From positions 1-64,000 of the forward strand of contig JAQJVL010002142.1 in the NCBI GenBank assembly GCA_035578905.1: a DNA stretch of 64,000 nucleotides, in the 5' to 3' direction. The notes under the pieces are model-generated. The model had not been told where the DNA came from. It was given only the letters and a program-made list of their open reading frames with translations, and did not search any database. This DNA comes from Stictocephala bisonia (taxonomy: Eukaryota > Arthropoda > Insecta > Hemiptera > Membracidae). The translations under genes were made by a program, and so were the position numbers. This document shows positions 20,512 to 32,800 of the stretch, piece after piece (positions within the stretch are counted from its first letter, which is position 1; the number at the start of each line of letters is the position of its first letter).

Positions 20512-20804
20512 TCCTACGGGCCGCATCATTCATCCCGTAACAATTGGCATGCTTCTTCCGGAAAATATCAAGCCTACCAACAACACATTCGTAGAATTAT
20601 TTTTAGTTTTTCAAATGGAAAAAGACAAATAAACAATATATGATACTGTTCATTAGTAAAATTGAATTTCAGAAATATATCAAACTGAAACGAACTTGGG
20701 CTATAATAGATTAAGGCCCCCAAAACAATAATTTACTGTAAGTAAAAAGCTGACAAAATCAGAATATACAAATTTACTATTCTAACACCAACAGACCTAC
20801 ATAC

Positions 20805-20891
20805 CTCTTCATCAGTACTGTTTTCAGCACCAAATACACAAAGACCAAATAGGCCTTTATGATCTGCTTCAATGCCGTGAGACATGATTAC
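20805..20891 (-). CDS. RRM gene, first coding exon
   Basis: The acceptor ATTTCAG is followed by GTAATC and ATG at 20885. The 27 codons read MSHGIEADHKGLFGLCVFG, then AENSTDEE, up to a GAG|GTATGT donor. LFGLCVFG is the RNP2-like first strand of the RNA-recognition motif completed by the next exon. Since an acceptor precedes the ATG, a non-coding first exon and the promoter should lie further right (beyond 20891); I did not find them. Confidence 0.8.
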
Positions 20892-23800
20892 CTGAAATAA
20901 GACCGGGCAGTAATTTACCGAACTTTCACTGCCTTTTCACAGGAATAGGAGTCAAGAATCAATCTCAAGACTAAATCATTTAATGTGGCAGAAGATAATT
21001 ACCACATGATTATTTTCGGTAAAAAAAGATATCTATATAAAGCAAGAAATAAATAACATCTTTTCAAATTAAGCTTTGCAAATCCAGACATTATTGTCTT
21101 AATACAATTCTTGATAAGAAAAGTGTACTACTGAATCATCTTTATAATGAAATATATGGCTTGATTTAGTTTTTTCTAATATTTCAAAATTTAGTTCCGT
21201 CATAAGAAAGCCATAATATTACTGACACAATATCTTTATACACCAACAATGAAAATGTCAACATTTATCACTTAACGTGATAGAGACACACACACATATA
21301 TTTGTACAAGAAACCAGGTATAATTTGTAAGAAAGTTTATATTAAATAGAAAGTATGTAGATAAATCGATTTTAAACCTTTTTAGACTTGTTAAGGAAGG
21401 TTTCAACTTCAGATATATACCAATTGTAAAGTCCGGAAATGGTTCAATAACATAGTAAAGAACAAGTTAACAAAAGCAATATATAATTGGAATAAATCGA
21501 AAAATACATTACATATTGTAATGAAAATAAGTACATAGGGGGTTTTTAAGTCACTTATTAAGATTTTAACATGGAAAATATCATGTTAAAATTTTATTTT
21601 CATAAAGATTATATTTATGTATTGATAAGAATTGCAAATAAATTGCAGATGTTGTTGAAACATTCAAACACTCAATTGTGGTTGGAAAATTCAAGAAAAT
21701 CAACATTTCATTTTTTATTAAACATAGTTGACAAAGGGTTTTTTTGGGTCCTTTATCATAATTTTAGCTACATAAAAAAATAAAACAAAGTCGGGGATGG
21801 AAATTATACGTTTCACTACGTCTATAAAAAAGTATTAAAAAAACATGTAAACATCCATAATATTATGCTTGTTGACAGCTATCAATTAATTACAAAAATT
21901 GAAAATATTATATCAGATTGTCATATACCGACTTAAAATAATAAAAATGTATACGGAAAATATAAAATTAGATTTAAAAAAAAAAATAATCAGTTTCAAA
22001 GGGTAAAAAGTTTCATCTTGTAATTTAAAAAAATTACTTTTCACCAATAACTTTTTTCTGTTAGATATTTTGACAAGAAAGGTCTCATTAGATAGGCAAA
22101 CTTATACAGACAAAGTTATTACCACTTTTTCAATTAAATTGAAACTTTTTTATATATTTGAGGTTAAATCAGTGTTTTAGGATAAAAAGCATGAATAATC
22201 GAATTCTAACACTCATATCTTTGTTTAGGCACATGAAAATATATTTACAAAAACTAAACTGTTGGGTAAATCAACCCCTAAAAGTTTAGTTATTATAAAC
22301 TTTCTTACAAAACTCAACTAATTTACCATTACTAGTCAAAATAGGAAATTAGTTTTTGAAACCAAAATTTACCAATTCTCAAAGTGCGGGCATGGTTCTA
22401 ATTGGTAACACCTTTTTAGCCACAAAGTGCCAATAGTGGCTAAATAGCAAACAAATATTTGGCTGTAATTTTTTAAAAATTTTGTTTGATAAGACTCTCA
22501 TCAGTCTTAATTTTTTAATGATTTTATCCCTCTAAAATTTCGTCTCAAAGATGGTTTTGTATGAGTCACCATCTTCATCTTGAAGTCACCATCTCTACTA
22601 TTTTTTATTCACGTAGAAACAACCTATTATTTTTATTTATTGACAAAAGTGCCATCTTTAAAATGCTATATCTAGCCTTTGGCTGATCATGAAAAAAATA
22701 AAAAGAAAAGAATCTGAAAGGTAAATTTTACAGCTTTAAATTAAGTTCTTATACATTTCTACATAAGTGAGACTTTTGGCGCTATTAAAAAAATAATAAA
22801 AATATGAAATTTTGGGGGTGAAAATTTAAATATTGAATGCAACTCAGCAGGAGTGCATTTTTTGAAAATTTGTTATTTACCTTTTCTTCATAAGAGGGGT
22901 CAATTATACCCATTTCTTATGTTTTTAAATATTTTGTCCCCCCTATAAAGTCCCCCCCTACCCCAACTACCACGCGGGCAGGCAAAGCAGTATATTTCAA
23001 GGAACTACATTATCTGTTGATATAATATAACCAATTTCGTTTTACCTGGTTTCCTGAACTATATAGACACAATAATACATACATAAAAACACGAAAACAG
23101 AGAATGAATAGTTATGTAAAGTTTTTCAAATATAGAAACAAATTTACTTAAAGTTGCATGTTAAAAAGCGCATGCAAAAACGTAAACATTACTTAAAACT
23201 TTGGGTACTACCAGTTATTGTGTGCCCATGTTAACAGAAACTGCACTTGAAAATATATTTAACTCCTATCAAGCAATTTGCAATTCATGCTAATTTTTCT
23301 AACCTGTTACACAATACAATCATAAAACACAAATAAATGAAAATATGACTTATATAGATAAGTTATGAAATCATGTGCATAAACCACTTCGCATTACTCT
23401 CGCATTCATAGTAGTGATATTTTGACAAGACTTTCACATCTTTTTTTATTAAAGGTATATTAATTTAAATTGTAGTAAAGTTATTTTCTTTTTTTCAATT
23501 AATTATTTTTAAATATATTTTCTAAAATAGGGTTTTTATGCTTAACATGAATTTAAAAGCAATTTTTGTCTATTACAACTATTTCTTATAAGATATGCCG
23601 GAAAAACTACTTTTACTGCAAATGTCGTTTAGTGCATGTATTTAATGCATGCATGATGATAGCAAGTAACTACTAATGTAAAAACACAAATTTGCATATG
23701 TTTCTGCAAGAAGAAAAACCGGCAAGTAGTTCTAGAAGCCAGTTATCCAAACTCAACACAAATCTCAAATTCTAGTGATATGAGTTATGCTATTTTAGGT

Positions 23801-24352
23801 TGAAGTGATTTTACTGATTTAAAATTTAGGTTTACGAGGTTTAATAGATTTAGTTAAAAATATTGTTTATTGATCTTTCATGTTCTCTTTTGTGTGTTGT
23901 TTCAATAATTAATAAAGCTGTTGCCTCTTTGTGAAACAGTTTTCATTTTCAGCAGGTCTAGGTTAGGTCTGCCGATATAATTGTGATAATGTATTTCCAC
24001 TTATTATATTATTTTGTCATATTAAAACTGATTATTAAATGTAATTTAATTTTGTATTTTTGTCTGCCACAATTATATTATAGTAAAATTAGCATCATAT
24101 TCTCTTTTTATTACTTGTCATATTTTACAGGGTAGGTCTAGCACTTTTCATGCTGTTGCCTGACAGTGCAGGATTTTAGTAATGTAATGCTGAGTTATGT
24201 AAAGTTGTTTTCCATTGTTCAATTTTTGCTTATTTAATTTTTGTCAAACAGTTGTACTTAGCCTTTTTGTTACTTTGGCTGAAAACTTATTTTGGTATTT
24301 ATGTAGTTCCTGTACCTCTTTATTTTATTTTAAAAAAATATTTTCAATGTTT
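20892..24352. other. 3.4 kb AT-rich stretch without recognised features
   Basis: Only short AT-rich frames occur. A cluster of C-runs at 22935-22965 and several A/T homopolymers were noticed. The 5' untranslated exon and promoter of the RRM gene may be here, but no signal allows me to place them. Confidence 0.4.
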
Positions 24353-27252
24353 TTAACACGTTGAGTGCCATGAGGACCACCGGTGGCTCTCAAGGCGTGT
24401 GCTACAGCTTCTCATTGAGGACCACCGGTGGTCCTCACAGTTTTGTTTCTATAGTAACAAGGCTAAAATCACGAGGTCAGACATTTTTCTCCTGAGTTTT
24501 TTTTTTTTTTTGTTCAGAGGGCTTCAAAACATGTTACCAACCCAAGGAAACCAGATTTCCCTGCTCCCTCTAGTTTTATATGGAGAATATAGCCGAGGAC
24601 CACCGGTGGTCCTCATGGCACTGAAGATGCATTTTACTTGGTTACACTTTGTTTACAATTTTAAATGAAATAAAACACTTCAGTAAAATGAACAGCCAAG
24701 GATAAATAAAGTATAGCTGAGGTGCTGAGGACCACTGGTGGTCCTCATGGCACTGTAGATGCATTTCTTTTTGATATTCTTTGTAATAATTGAAGAAGAA
24801 GAAGAAGAAAACTTCAGTAAACAAACTCACTCAAACATTTTACTGGTGTTGAAGTGTTACTTGTTCATGGTTGTAATTTGAGCTTATGAAATTGTAATTA
24901 TAGTAAGTAGAAGTGTGTGTTCGTGGTAAAATGAGTGACAGAATTATAAATGACAAAAACTTAGCAGAATTCGTCAATGACATATTAGAAGAACCTGGAA
25001 GTAGTGTAAGTGATAGACCTAGGTTAGATGACGAAATGGATGACGATGATAATATCTCTGATGCAGAATCCGAGGGACTATTTGGGTACGATTCGGATGC
25101 CGACCCAGAGTATATACCTTCTGACGACAGTGACTTAGAGGATGATCATGAAATCTCAGGAGACGAAGATGAGGTAGGCCAACCTAACGCTCAAGGTAAC
25201 CAGGGACAGAATATACCCAATGACATGCTAGGACTATCTTGGGGACCTGTAGATGATAGCAAGCTGTTTTCATTTCAAGTAAACAGTGTACCCGTGTTGT
25301 CTGATGAAATTTTGGAAAAGATTCAAGGGGCTTCACCATTTGAAGTATTTCAGCTTTTTGTTGATGATGATCTTTTTGTTGAAATAGCAAACCAAACAAA
25401 TCTGTATACTGAGCAGTGCATTTCAGCGGGTGAACCTTCAAATCACTCGAGACTCAAATCTTGGTTGCCCACCAATACAGAGGAAATAAAACGGTTCTTT
25501 GGAATTATAATATGGATGGGGCTGGTCCCTTTGCCTAGTATCAGCAGATATTGGAGTAAAAGCAAGCTTTATCAAAATGAGATTGCAAAACTGATGTCAC
25601 GCAATCGTTTCCAAATCTTGCTAAGTATGTTACATTTCTGTGACAATGAGACAGCCGACCATTCCAACAAGCTATACAAAGTTCAGGGAATACTTGATAC
25701 TTTACAAGAAAAATTCATGGGAGCACTCAATCCACAGGAAGAAGTGTGTATTGACGAGAGCCTCATTCCCTTCCGAGGCAGAGTTGGCTTCAGACAATAT
25801 GTACCAAATAAAACACACAGATACGGAATTAAATTATTCAAACTGTGCGTGGAGAAGGGCTACACTTGGAAGTTTCAAGTGTACCAGGGCAAGGTCGAAA
25901 ATAGAGGCACTTTGAATATTTCACAAGTTGTAGTAATGAAACTGATGGAACCTCTCCTTGATCAAGGAAAAACTTTGTACACAGACAACTGGTACACCAG
26001 TTTGTCCCTGGCTCATGCTCTTAACGCTAGGCAAACCCATTTGGTTGGAACTTTGCGAAAGAAACGTAAAGGCAATCCCATTGAAATCGAAAAAGCAAAA
26101 CTCACGAGAAATGAGGTTGTGGCAAAACAAAGCTCAACAAATGTCGTAGTCTTAAAATGGAAAGACAAGAGAGATGTCATGATGTTGTCCACTAAGCACA
26201 CTGATTCTACAGTCATGATTCCCCAGAGAGCTGGCCGGGAACCGAAACCAAAACCGACTTCGGTTTTAGATTACAACAATGCAAAGTCATATATTGATTT
26301 ATCGGACCAGATGGCATCATATTCCAGCCCACTCAGAAGAAATGTGAAGTGGTATAAGAAGTTAATTTTTGAACTACTATTCAATACAGCTTTGGTAAAC
26401 TCTTTAGTTCTGTACAAGAAAGTGAATGGAAATATACAGATAACAGAGTTTAGGGAAAAAATAGCTCTTGCTCTAATCGAAACTGAAGATGTCGACAGTC
26501 AAGAGGATGGAGGACAGAGAACCCCTAAGCATTCTTTAGTTGAGGTTCAAGGGCCGAATAGCAGCAGCCGACGTCGGTGCAATCTGTGCTACAAAACTCT
26601 GGCCAAGTCAGATGGACGAGCCCATGCACAGAAGTTTGTAAAAAAAGTTGTTACCAAATGTGATAAGTGTAATTTGTTTTTTTGTTTGGACTGCTTTAAC
26701 AAAGCACACAAGAGCCCATTTTCTGGATAGTAAATGGAAATAATGTTGTATGACATTATAGACTATTGTATTATTACCCTTTTTTTGAACAATTTGGCAT
26801 TTATTTTTTAATTTTCATTATGTAGCTACTATAATGTAAAATAAATTAAACTATCTTTACAGTATTAACTCATTATTTAGTAGTTGTCCTACAACCTAAC
26901 TTATTATTTACCGTTTACAGTTCTCTACTACCAACAAACATCACTTTACAGTTTTCTCAGCTGTAACTCAGTAAAAGGTTCAGAAAAATAGAAACCATGA
27001 CACAGTATTTTTATTTACCTATTAAAAGTTGATACTAAATCACTAAACTAAAAAAAAGATGTGTCTGGAATTTTTTACTAATTTTTGCAAATTGTTTGTA
27101 TTGAGGACCACCGGTGGTCCTCACGGCCTTTAGTGGCAGAGTAGGTGAGGACCACTGGTGGTCCTCATGGGTTTTACCGTCAGTTCGTGAAAACAAACTG
27201 TGGCACCAGGATACAGAAATAAAAAAAATACTGGTGGCACTCAACGTGTTAA
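24353..27252 (+). mobile_element. Complete piggyBac-type transposon (element B)
   Basis: Perfect 14-bp inverted ends CACGTTGAGTGCCA at 24357-24370 and 27235-27248 are flanked by TTAA (24353-24356, 27249-27252). Six 22-bp palindromes TGAGGACC-N6-GGTCCTCA lie inside: 24371-24392 (imperfect), 24416-24437, 24595-24614, 24726-24747, 27102-27123 and 27146-27167. A block of about 45 bp around the third palindrome is repeated around the fourth. The single ORF is intact, so this 2892-bp element may be mobile. Confidence 0.95.
24913..26730 (+). CDS. piggyBac transposase, intact
   Basis: This 605-residue DDE transposase cuts at TTAA and moves the element by a cut-and-paste, hairpin-forming mechanism. 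An acidic N-terminus (DDEMDDDDNISDAESE) precedes the catalytic domain. The expected three Asp residues are Asp281 in VCIDESLIPFRGR, Asp358 in YTDNWYTSLSLA and Asp462 in SYIDLSDQMASY. RRNVKWYKKLIFELL follows. The C-terminus is a Cys-rich cross-brace (CNLCYKTLAK, then CDKCNLFFCLDCFNKAH) of the type that binds subterminal DNA as a dimer in piggyBac. The first in-frame Met is 24913; MSDRIINDKN seven codons later is a possible alternative start. No stop or frameshift is present. Confidence 0.95.
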   Translation: MCVRGKMSDRIINDKNLAEFVNDILEEPGSSVSDRPRLDDEMDDDDNISDAESEGLFGYDSDADPEYIPSDDSDLEDDHEISGDEDEVGQPNAQGNQGQNIPNDMLGLSWGPVDDSKLFSFQVNSVPVLSDEILEKIQGASPFEVFQLFVDDDLFVEIANQTNLYTEQCISAGEPSNHSRLKSWLPTNTEEIKRFFGIIIWMGLVPLPSISRYWSKSKLYQNEIAKLMSRNRFQILLSMLHFCDNETADHSNKLYKVQGILDTLQEKFMGALNPQEEVCIDESLIPFRGRVGFRQYVPNKTHRYGIKLFKLCVEKGYTWKFQVYQGKVENRGTLNISQVVVMKLMEPLLDQGKTLYTDNWYTSLSLAHALNARQTHLVGTLRKKRKGNPIEIEKAKLTRNEVVAKQSSTNVVVLKWKDKRDVMMLSTKHTDSTVMIPQRAGREPKPKPTSVLDYNNAKSYIDLSDQMASYSSPLRRNVKWYKKLIFELLFNTALVNSLVLYKKVNGNIQITEFREKIALALIETEDVDSQEDGGQRTPKHSLVEVQGPNSSSRRRCNLCYKTLAKSDGRAHAQKFVKKVVTKCDKCNLFFCLDCFNKAHKSPFSG

Positions 27253-28850
27253 GGCAGCTCTTGTTAGTGTAACTAATTTTTTTCCTCTATCTCACATGTT
27301 TTTTATTTATTTTGTTATATCGCTTTGTGTGGAGCCGGACTAAAATATGTTTTCTGCTGTACTGTTACTTTAGCCCTGGCTCCGAGGTCGGAGTGTGATG
27401 GACTGGCACCTGCATGGCTTCTGACTGCTGTTTCCTGGAGGCACAGTGCGGAAGCTACAGTGCGCAACATAATGTTTTCAGCACAAAACTAAATGAAAGA
27501 ATAATTTCTTAAAATACAATTTTGAACCCTAGATAGCATATGTAAATTCATTGTTTGGGCATAAAAAAAAACTGAGCCCTTCGGTTTCCCTTATACCTTA
27601 AAACAAACCCTTCCTTCTGGCAGTGCCTTACCCACTGTTTAGTAGCTGTCTGGCAGCCGTGGTCATGAGTGAGTTTTCTAAGAACTAGGACATCACGCTG
27701 ATTTATAAATAACAATATCGTATATTAGCATATAAGTAAGTACCGATACTGCTGATTTTATTATTTGAGGTTTTGTTAACAAATCTTGTATACTTAAATG
27801 AATTAACAGCTTCATCCATGTTAAAAGATGAAGATGCTCTGAATGAATGATCTGAAATGGATATTCAGCAGAACCTGAATTCCTTCCTGCTGAGGATGAA
27901 TTGGGAAAAATAGAAAACAATTAAATCAATACTATATTGATGCAGGAGAACAAAATGAAGACAAATGTCAAAATAAAAAATCAGTTTCGGTGAAATAAAT
28001 TGAAAATTTCAAATATCAGTTAGACTAATAATGAGAAAGGCTGAGCAAAACAATCTTGTAATGAGTTAGTTAAATGAAGTATAACATGTAAATCATGACT
28101 CATATTTTACCCTACTTTCTTGATTAAACACGATCCTCCAGATTTCACAATCTTCCTTTTCAAATAGAATGCTATTTGACCAAACTTATTCAGCACTTTG
28201 CCTCTACTCTCGTTATTTAAAAATAAAAAAAAGTTCTTCATCATATCCAGTCTAGTGACCTCTCCATTTCCAATTGTAACTTCTGTCTACAACCATCCCA
28301 ACCCAGATCCAGCACCCAAACTTCACTCAGTTTTCATCTTCTCCTCTAGCGTAAATGCTCTGCCTGCTCTCCAAAATTTCTACAGCCATAAATAACAAGT
28401 CCATCCTCTCATCAAGCTAAATGCACTAACAGTTCGTCCGAGATGTAATACAACGAACTCCAAAACTCAATCCCCTCATCATACTCAACCTCTCAACCCA
28501 TATCCAGTCCTCTAGAATTATGGGATTGGGCGACGAGAAGAAAGTGTATTGGAGTTGGGTGGAATTCTAGAGCACAACGGGGTACAAGAATGCAGGGAAA
28601 AAAGGATACCTCCTATCAGTGTATGTGGTTATGATGGGAAGTGGAGTAAGAAGGTCACTGGAATGGATTGGCAAAGAGGAGAGAGAGGGTGGCAAAGGAA
28701 GCTGATAAAAGAGAAAAGGATATGATGAGGAAATGGTCATTAATTTGATATCAATTGGTTTTGTTGTAGAGAAAGGCTGTGTGTATTTTAGCTAAAACTA
28801 ATTGCTTACTGTAGACCATCTTCTTTCTGATTTAAATACCAATTAGTAAA
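27253..28850. other. AT-rich stretch without recognised genes
   Basis: No ORF with recognisable motifs occurs. A GC-richer patch at 27330-27470 and a purine-rich patch at 28530-28760 show no coding or RNA-gene signature. Confidence 0.4.
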
Positions 28851-28851
28851 T

Positions 28852-28889
<38 letters not shown>

Positions 28890-29573
28890 CGTGAAGCCAT
28901 TTTTTGTCAACACAACTCCTTCCTTATTTCTTGACCAAATTAAACGGTTAAGGTGTCAAAAAATTTGTCTCTGTTTGTAGTTATACAATAAGGTCTTAAT
29001 TCTTGAATATTTTCACCCTGAAGGATACGGGAAGCTCTTAAAGATAATTTTTCGCCCATAAGAATAACATGGAGTGAGGTTTAAATGAATCAAAAAGTAA
29101 CAGCTGTTTAAATGTAAATAATGATTTCCAAAAAGTATTTACCGCTGTTGGAATGTAAACAATGGTGTTTGTAATATGAGAAGGTTAGATCAGTCATAAT
29201 GTCGAACTAGGGAAGGTTGTAATCATGGTTTTATTCACATTCGATTGTAGGGCTCCACTCCACTGGATTGAAGGTTTAAACGGTAATCTAATAAAGCAGT
29301 AATTTTATTTATTTAATTAATCATCAGCTGTTAAGCAAAAAGAAATTAAATAAACACATTTAAAATAGGCTAAGTAAAATCATTGGATGTTTATACTCAT
29401 AAAGGTAGCAACGCAAGTAATGTGAGTGAGATACTGTAAATAAATTTAATATTACGATTGTATGTTATACAGTTAACCTACTATTATTTGTAGTCAAAAG
29501 TCACAGGCTGAGGTGTAATGAGCGCAGCGAGTAAAACGAGGTAAAACCCGAAGCGTGCAGGGGTGTCCCCTAG
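28851..29573 (+). mobile_element. Non-autonomous Helitron
   Basis: The segment begins TCCTTATATATA directly after an A, and ends GGGGTGTCCCCTAG before a T. This gives the 5'-TC, 3'-CTAG structure and insertion between A and T that mark Helitrons. A GC-rich hairpin (GGGG-TGT-CCCC) lies at the very 3' end. The 723-bp body has no ORF, so movement would depend on a Rep/helicase from elsewhere. A TA microsatellite (28855-28883) forms part of the 5' end. Confidence 0.75.
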
Positions 29574-29975
29574 TATTTTATATATTCAAATATACAATAA
29601 AAGATCTACTAAACTTAAGAAATCATGTTCACAATTACAATGAAATGAAATGAAATGAAAAACGTCTTTATTTATATTCAAGAGGCGAAGTTAGGGCTGC
29701 AAAGCCCTCTCTACCACTTAACCTCATCATACATAACAAGATATTTTCAAATATAAATAACAATTTACAAGGAAATACAAAATAGAAATTGCAATGTACG
29801 AAGTAAAACATATAAAGTCAAAAAATGTGAAACATTATATTTAAACTTAAAAATATTTCGACTATCTCAAACAAAACTACTGTTATTCATAACATTTATT
29901 CAAAACTACATTCATTCGGCACAATCACTCATTACCGCCACCACCAAGCCACAGCGACACCAACCACTACTCCCG

Positions 29976-30906
29976 CTAGGCCCGCAGCAGATAGCACCTC
30001 ACCTCCGCCCCAAACCTAGTGCGCTTATCGATGGATCTGATATTATCAGGCAGAGCATTCCAGAGCCTGCACGCGGAGACAATAAATGATTTGTTGAAAG
30101 TGGTGGTGCGGTGAACTGGAATAGCTAACATTGACTCACCACGTCTTGTTCTACGCACACCAACTTGTGACAGATAAACAAACTGCTCTGACAGATAATT
30201 AGGAATTTGGTTTTGAAGAACACTGTGCAACAATATCAGGATATGGAATTGTCGAAGATTGTTTAACTTTAAGATAGATAATTGGTAGAAAAATGGAGTA
30301 ACATGATCCCTTCGCCTCAGGTTGAAAATAAATCTGATACAGTAGTTTTGGGCACGCTGTAATCTTTCCGCGAGCTCAACAGACATGTCATTGATTACAG
30401 TATCACAGTAGTTAAAGTGAGTGAAAACTAGAGTCTTTACTAACAACGACATTGAGAGGGAAAAACATGGCAAATCTTTTCAAAGTGTGTATAGCAGCAA
30501 AAACTCTATTACACATTACAGCTACTTGATCAGTCCAGTTCAAATTTTTATTCATAATAAGTCTTAGGTTTTTAACTTTGTCACAAAACGGTAATTCTGT
30601 ATTGTTAAGTTTGAGTTTTGGTATATTTGTCAGGTCAATGTTAGAAGTGAGTCTAGTAGAGCCCAACAATATTGTTTGGGTTTTGGCCTCATTGAGCTTT
30701 AAGCCATGCTTGACAGCCCAATTTGTGATAGACTGGATATCACAGTTAATGTTAGTTACGGCAGTAGGCAAGTCTTTCAGAGTGAAGTGAGTATATATTT
30801 GTAGGTCGTCAGCGTATAAGTGAAATTTGCAGAAATTGATAACAGTAGTGACATCGTTAATGTAGAGTAAGAATAAGAGTGGCCCAAGCACAGAACCCTG
30901 GGGCAC
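29976..30906 (-). pseudogene. Non-LTR RT, catalytic YADD and C-terminal region
   Basis: The frame 30906-30412 begins PQGSVLGPLLFLLYINDV and contains the catalytic FHLYADDLQIYTHF and later GLKLNEAKTQTILL. A second frameshift near 30450 leads to the frame 30473-29976, with FTHFNYCDTVINDM, the helix ERLQRAQNYCIRFIF and the late SACRLWNALPDNIRS. This is a complete but disabled C-terminal half. The fragment at 226-453 is its closest relative in this window. Confidence 0.8.
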
Positions 30907-31514
30907 ACCTTAGTCACCAGTTCCCAGTCAGATTTTCTGTTGTCTGCCTTTACACACTGCCGACGGTCCGTCAAGTACGACCTGACCCATTCAATACAAC
31001 TATCAGAAAAACCACCAGAGAGCATTTTTATATAAAGAAGGGGATAGTAAACGCAGTCGAAAGCTTTAGAGAAATCAAATAGAGTCAAGATGGTAAGTAG
31101 GGACTTATCAATAGCAGAGCGGACATCGTCAGTAATTTTAAGAAGGGCAGTGGAAGTACTGAATCTTGAACGGAATCCAGATTGGAAATTGGACAATAAT
31201 CCAGCACTCTCCATAAACGATGACATCTGACAGTGGACTAACCTTTCGAGGCATTTTGACAACGCTGGCAAGATACTGATAGGTCTGAAATCTGATGCAA
31301 CTTGAGGTGACGAAACTTTTTGTAGAGGGTGCACAATAGCAGATTTCCACTCAGACGGAAAAGTAGATGTGGTTAAAGATTTATTGAAAATAGCTGTAAT
31401 CACAGTCAGTATTGCTGGAAGTAAAAGTTTGAGAATTTTAATAGGGATTTTATCAGTACCGACTGCGTTGCTAGTCATCCTCATCACAGCATCAAGCACA
31501 TCAGCCTCAGTCAC
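30777..31514 (-). pseudogene. Non-LTR RT, fingers and palm (first part)
   Basis: The 245-codon frame contains NAVGTDKIPIKILKLLLP, then FPSEWKSAIVHPLQKV, SDFRPISILPALSKCLERL, QSGFRSRFSTSTALLKI and motif A LFDFSKAFDCVYYPLLY. It then runs out of frame near 30905 at what should be the PQGSVLG segment (here VCPRVLCLG). The order fits Jockey/CR1-superfamily RTs. One frameshift separates it from the following part. Confidence 0.8.
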
Positions 31515-32032
31515 CTGAGTGAAGACGAACTGATGGCGAGGGCGGCAAAGAGGAGTGGCATTCAGCTCACTGACAAAGTCACGAGCTCTGGACAGATCGA
31601 TTGGAATGTTAGTGAAATATTTATTTATATTTATTTATTATTACAATGCTAGAAAGTATTTGAAAAGCCACACTTCTACCAGCATCAGAATACTATACAT
31701 TAGTCAAAAAGTAGCTAGAATCCTCCTTTAAACTTTGAAAACATCTTTTATGAATTATCTGAGTTTTTATTGGTAACTGATAGCTCTATTTCTTTTATTT
31801 TGTGATTTGAGTTACTGTTTAATTATATTTTATTAGAAGCTTCACAGTTATTTTCTTCTAGCACATGCATATTTTATTATTGTTAATTTACATTGTTACC
31901 TATTACCTTTGTTCATCTGTCTTTTATAATTTGTTAAATGTTAGAAAAATTTTTATTATATGATTTTACCTTCGTAGTTTAGATTGTTATACCTTATAAA
32001 TATTTATTTATTTTTACTGTTACAGTTATATG

Positions 32033-32269
32033 TGCTAAAGGTTCTCAGTTCGATCCCAATCAGAGTCATAATACATTTTGAGAAGGATCAGCTGATAACC
32101 ACCGGCTGTTCATTTGTCATTGGGCTATTAATTAATGACACCTTCTAAGGAATAGTCGGCCTTAGTTTGTAACAATGACTACATTCGCTCATCTACACTC
32201 ATTCGAAATCCATATTCGCCCATATCTTGACGATCAGCGTCTTATGAATAAATAAAAAAAAAAAAAAAA
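32033..32269 (+). mobile_element. tRNA-derived SINE, 5'-truncated (copy 1 of a family)
   Basis: It starts inside the tRNA-like head, keeps the B-box region GGTTCTCAGTTCGATCCC, continues with ATCAGCTGATAACCACCGG, and ends in an A-run after GTCTTATGAATAAATA. TACTGTTA at 32025-32032 and 32270-32277 is a good target duplication. The copy at 41766-41497 shares the whole body and retains the A box. Confidence 0.8.
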
Positions 32270-32689
32270 TACTGTTATAAAAATAAATCGAAATAATTTT
32301 AATTTTTTTCTATTCATTTTTAAATCTATTTTAAATATTTTAACAGAGTTAAAGTACTACCAACCTCTCTTTTTCTTGTTTTACATTTTTTTATATTACA
32401 TATTTTCCTTAGACTAGTGGTAATGATGCAACATAATTAACTTAGATTAAGTTGTATAATTACCAACGAAGACCTACTGTACCAAATTGTACAATGTTAG
32501 TATTATTACAGACATTAAGTTTGAAAACACCCTTGATTATACATTACTTACACATATATCTCATTTAATAGGAACATTTGTCCTTAATCTGATGGTCAAA
32601 CTTTATCAGGTATAGATTTAACACATTAACCTCAATTATGTCAACTTACTAACACATCAATGCCTTACTAAGTTCAAATTGCTATATGA

Positions 32690-32800
32690 CAAATCAAATC
32701 AAATTTATTGTTGTAAAACAAAACTTGCATGACAATTGTCCCATTTACAGTGATAATATAAAATTAATATATAAATACCAACTCAAAACAATTAAACTAT
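32690..32800 (-). mobile_element. Possible 3' tail of a non-LTR element
   Basis: CAAATCAAATCAAATTTATTG resembles the tail at 59018 (CATCAAATCAAATCAAAAAT), which ends a recognisable non-LTR fragment. No coding part is present, so this may be a short 5'-truncated copy. The sequence between 32801 and 34370 shows nothing recognisable. Confidence 0.3.

Larger units (their letters stand above)
29634..31648 (-). mobile_element. 5'-truncated non-LTR retrotransposon with (TGAAA)n-type tail
   Basis: On the minus strand RT coding sequence runs from about 31615 to 29976. A 3' UTR then ends in a TTTCATTTCATTTCA tail (29640-29658). ATTACAATG occurs at 29634-29642 and 31640-31648 and may be the target duplication. 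The 5' end is lost inside the region before the RT domain. Confidence 0.8.
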
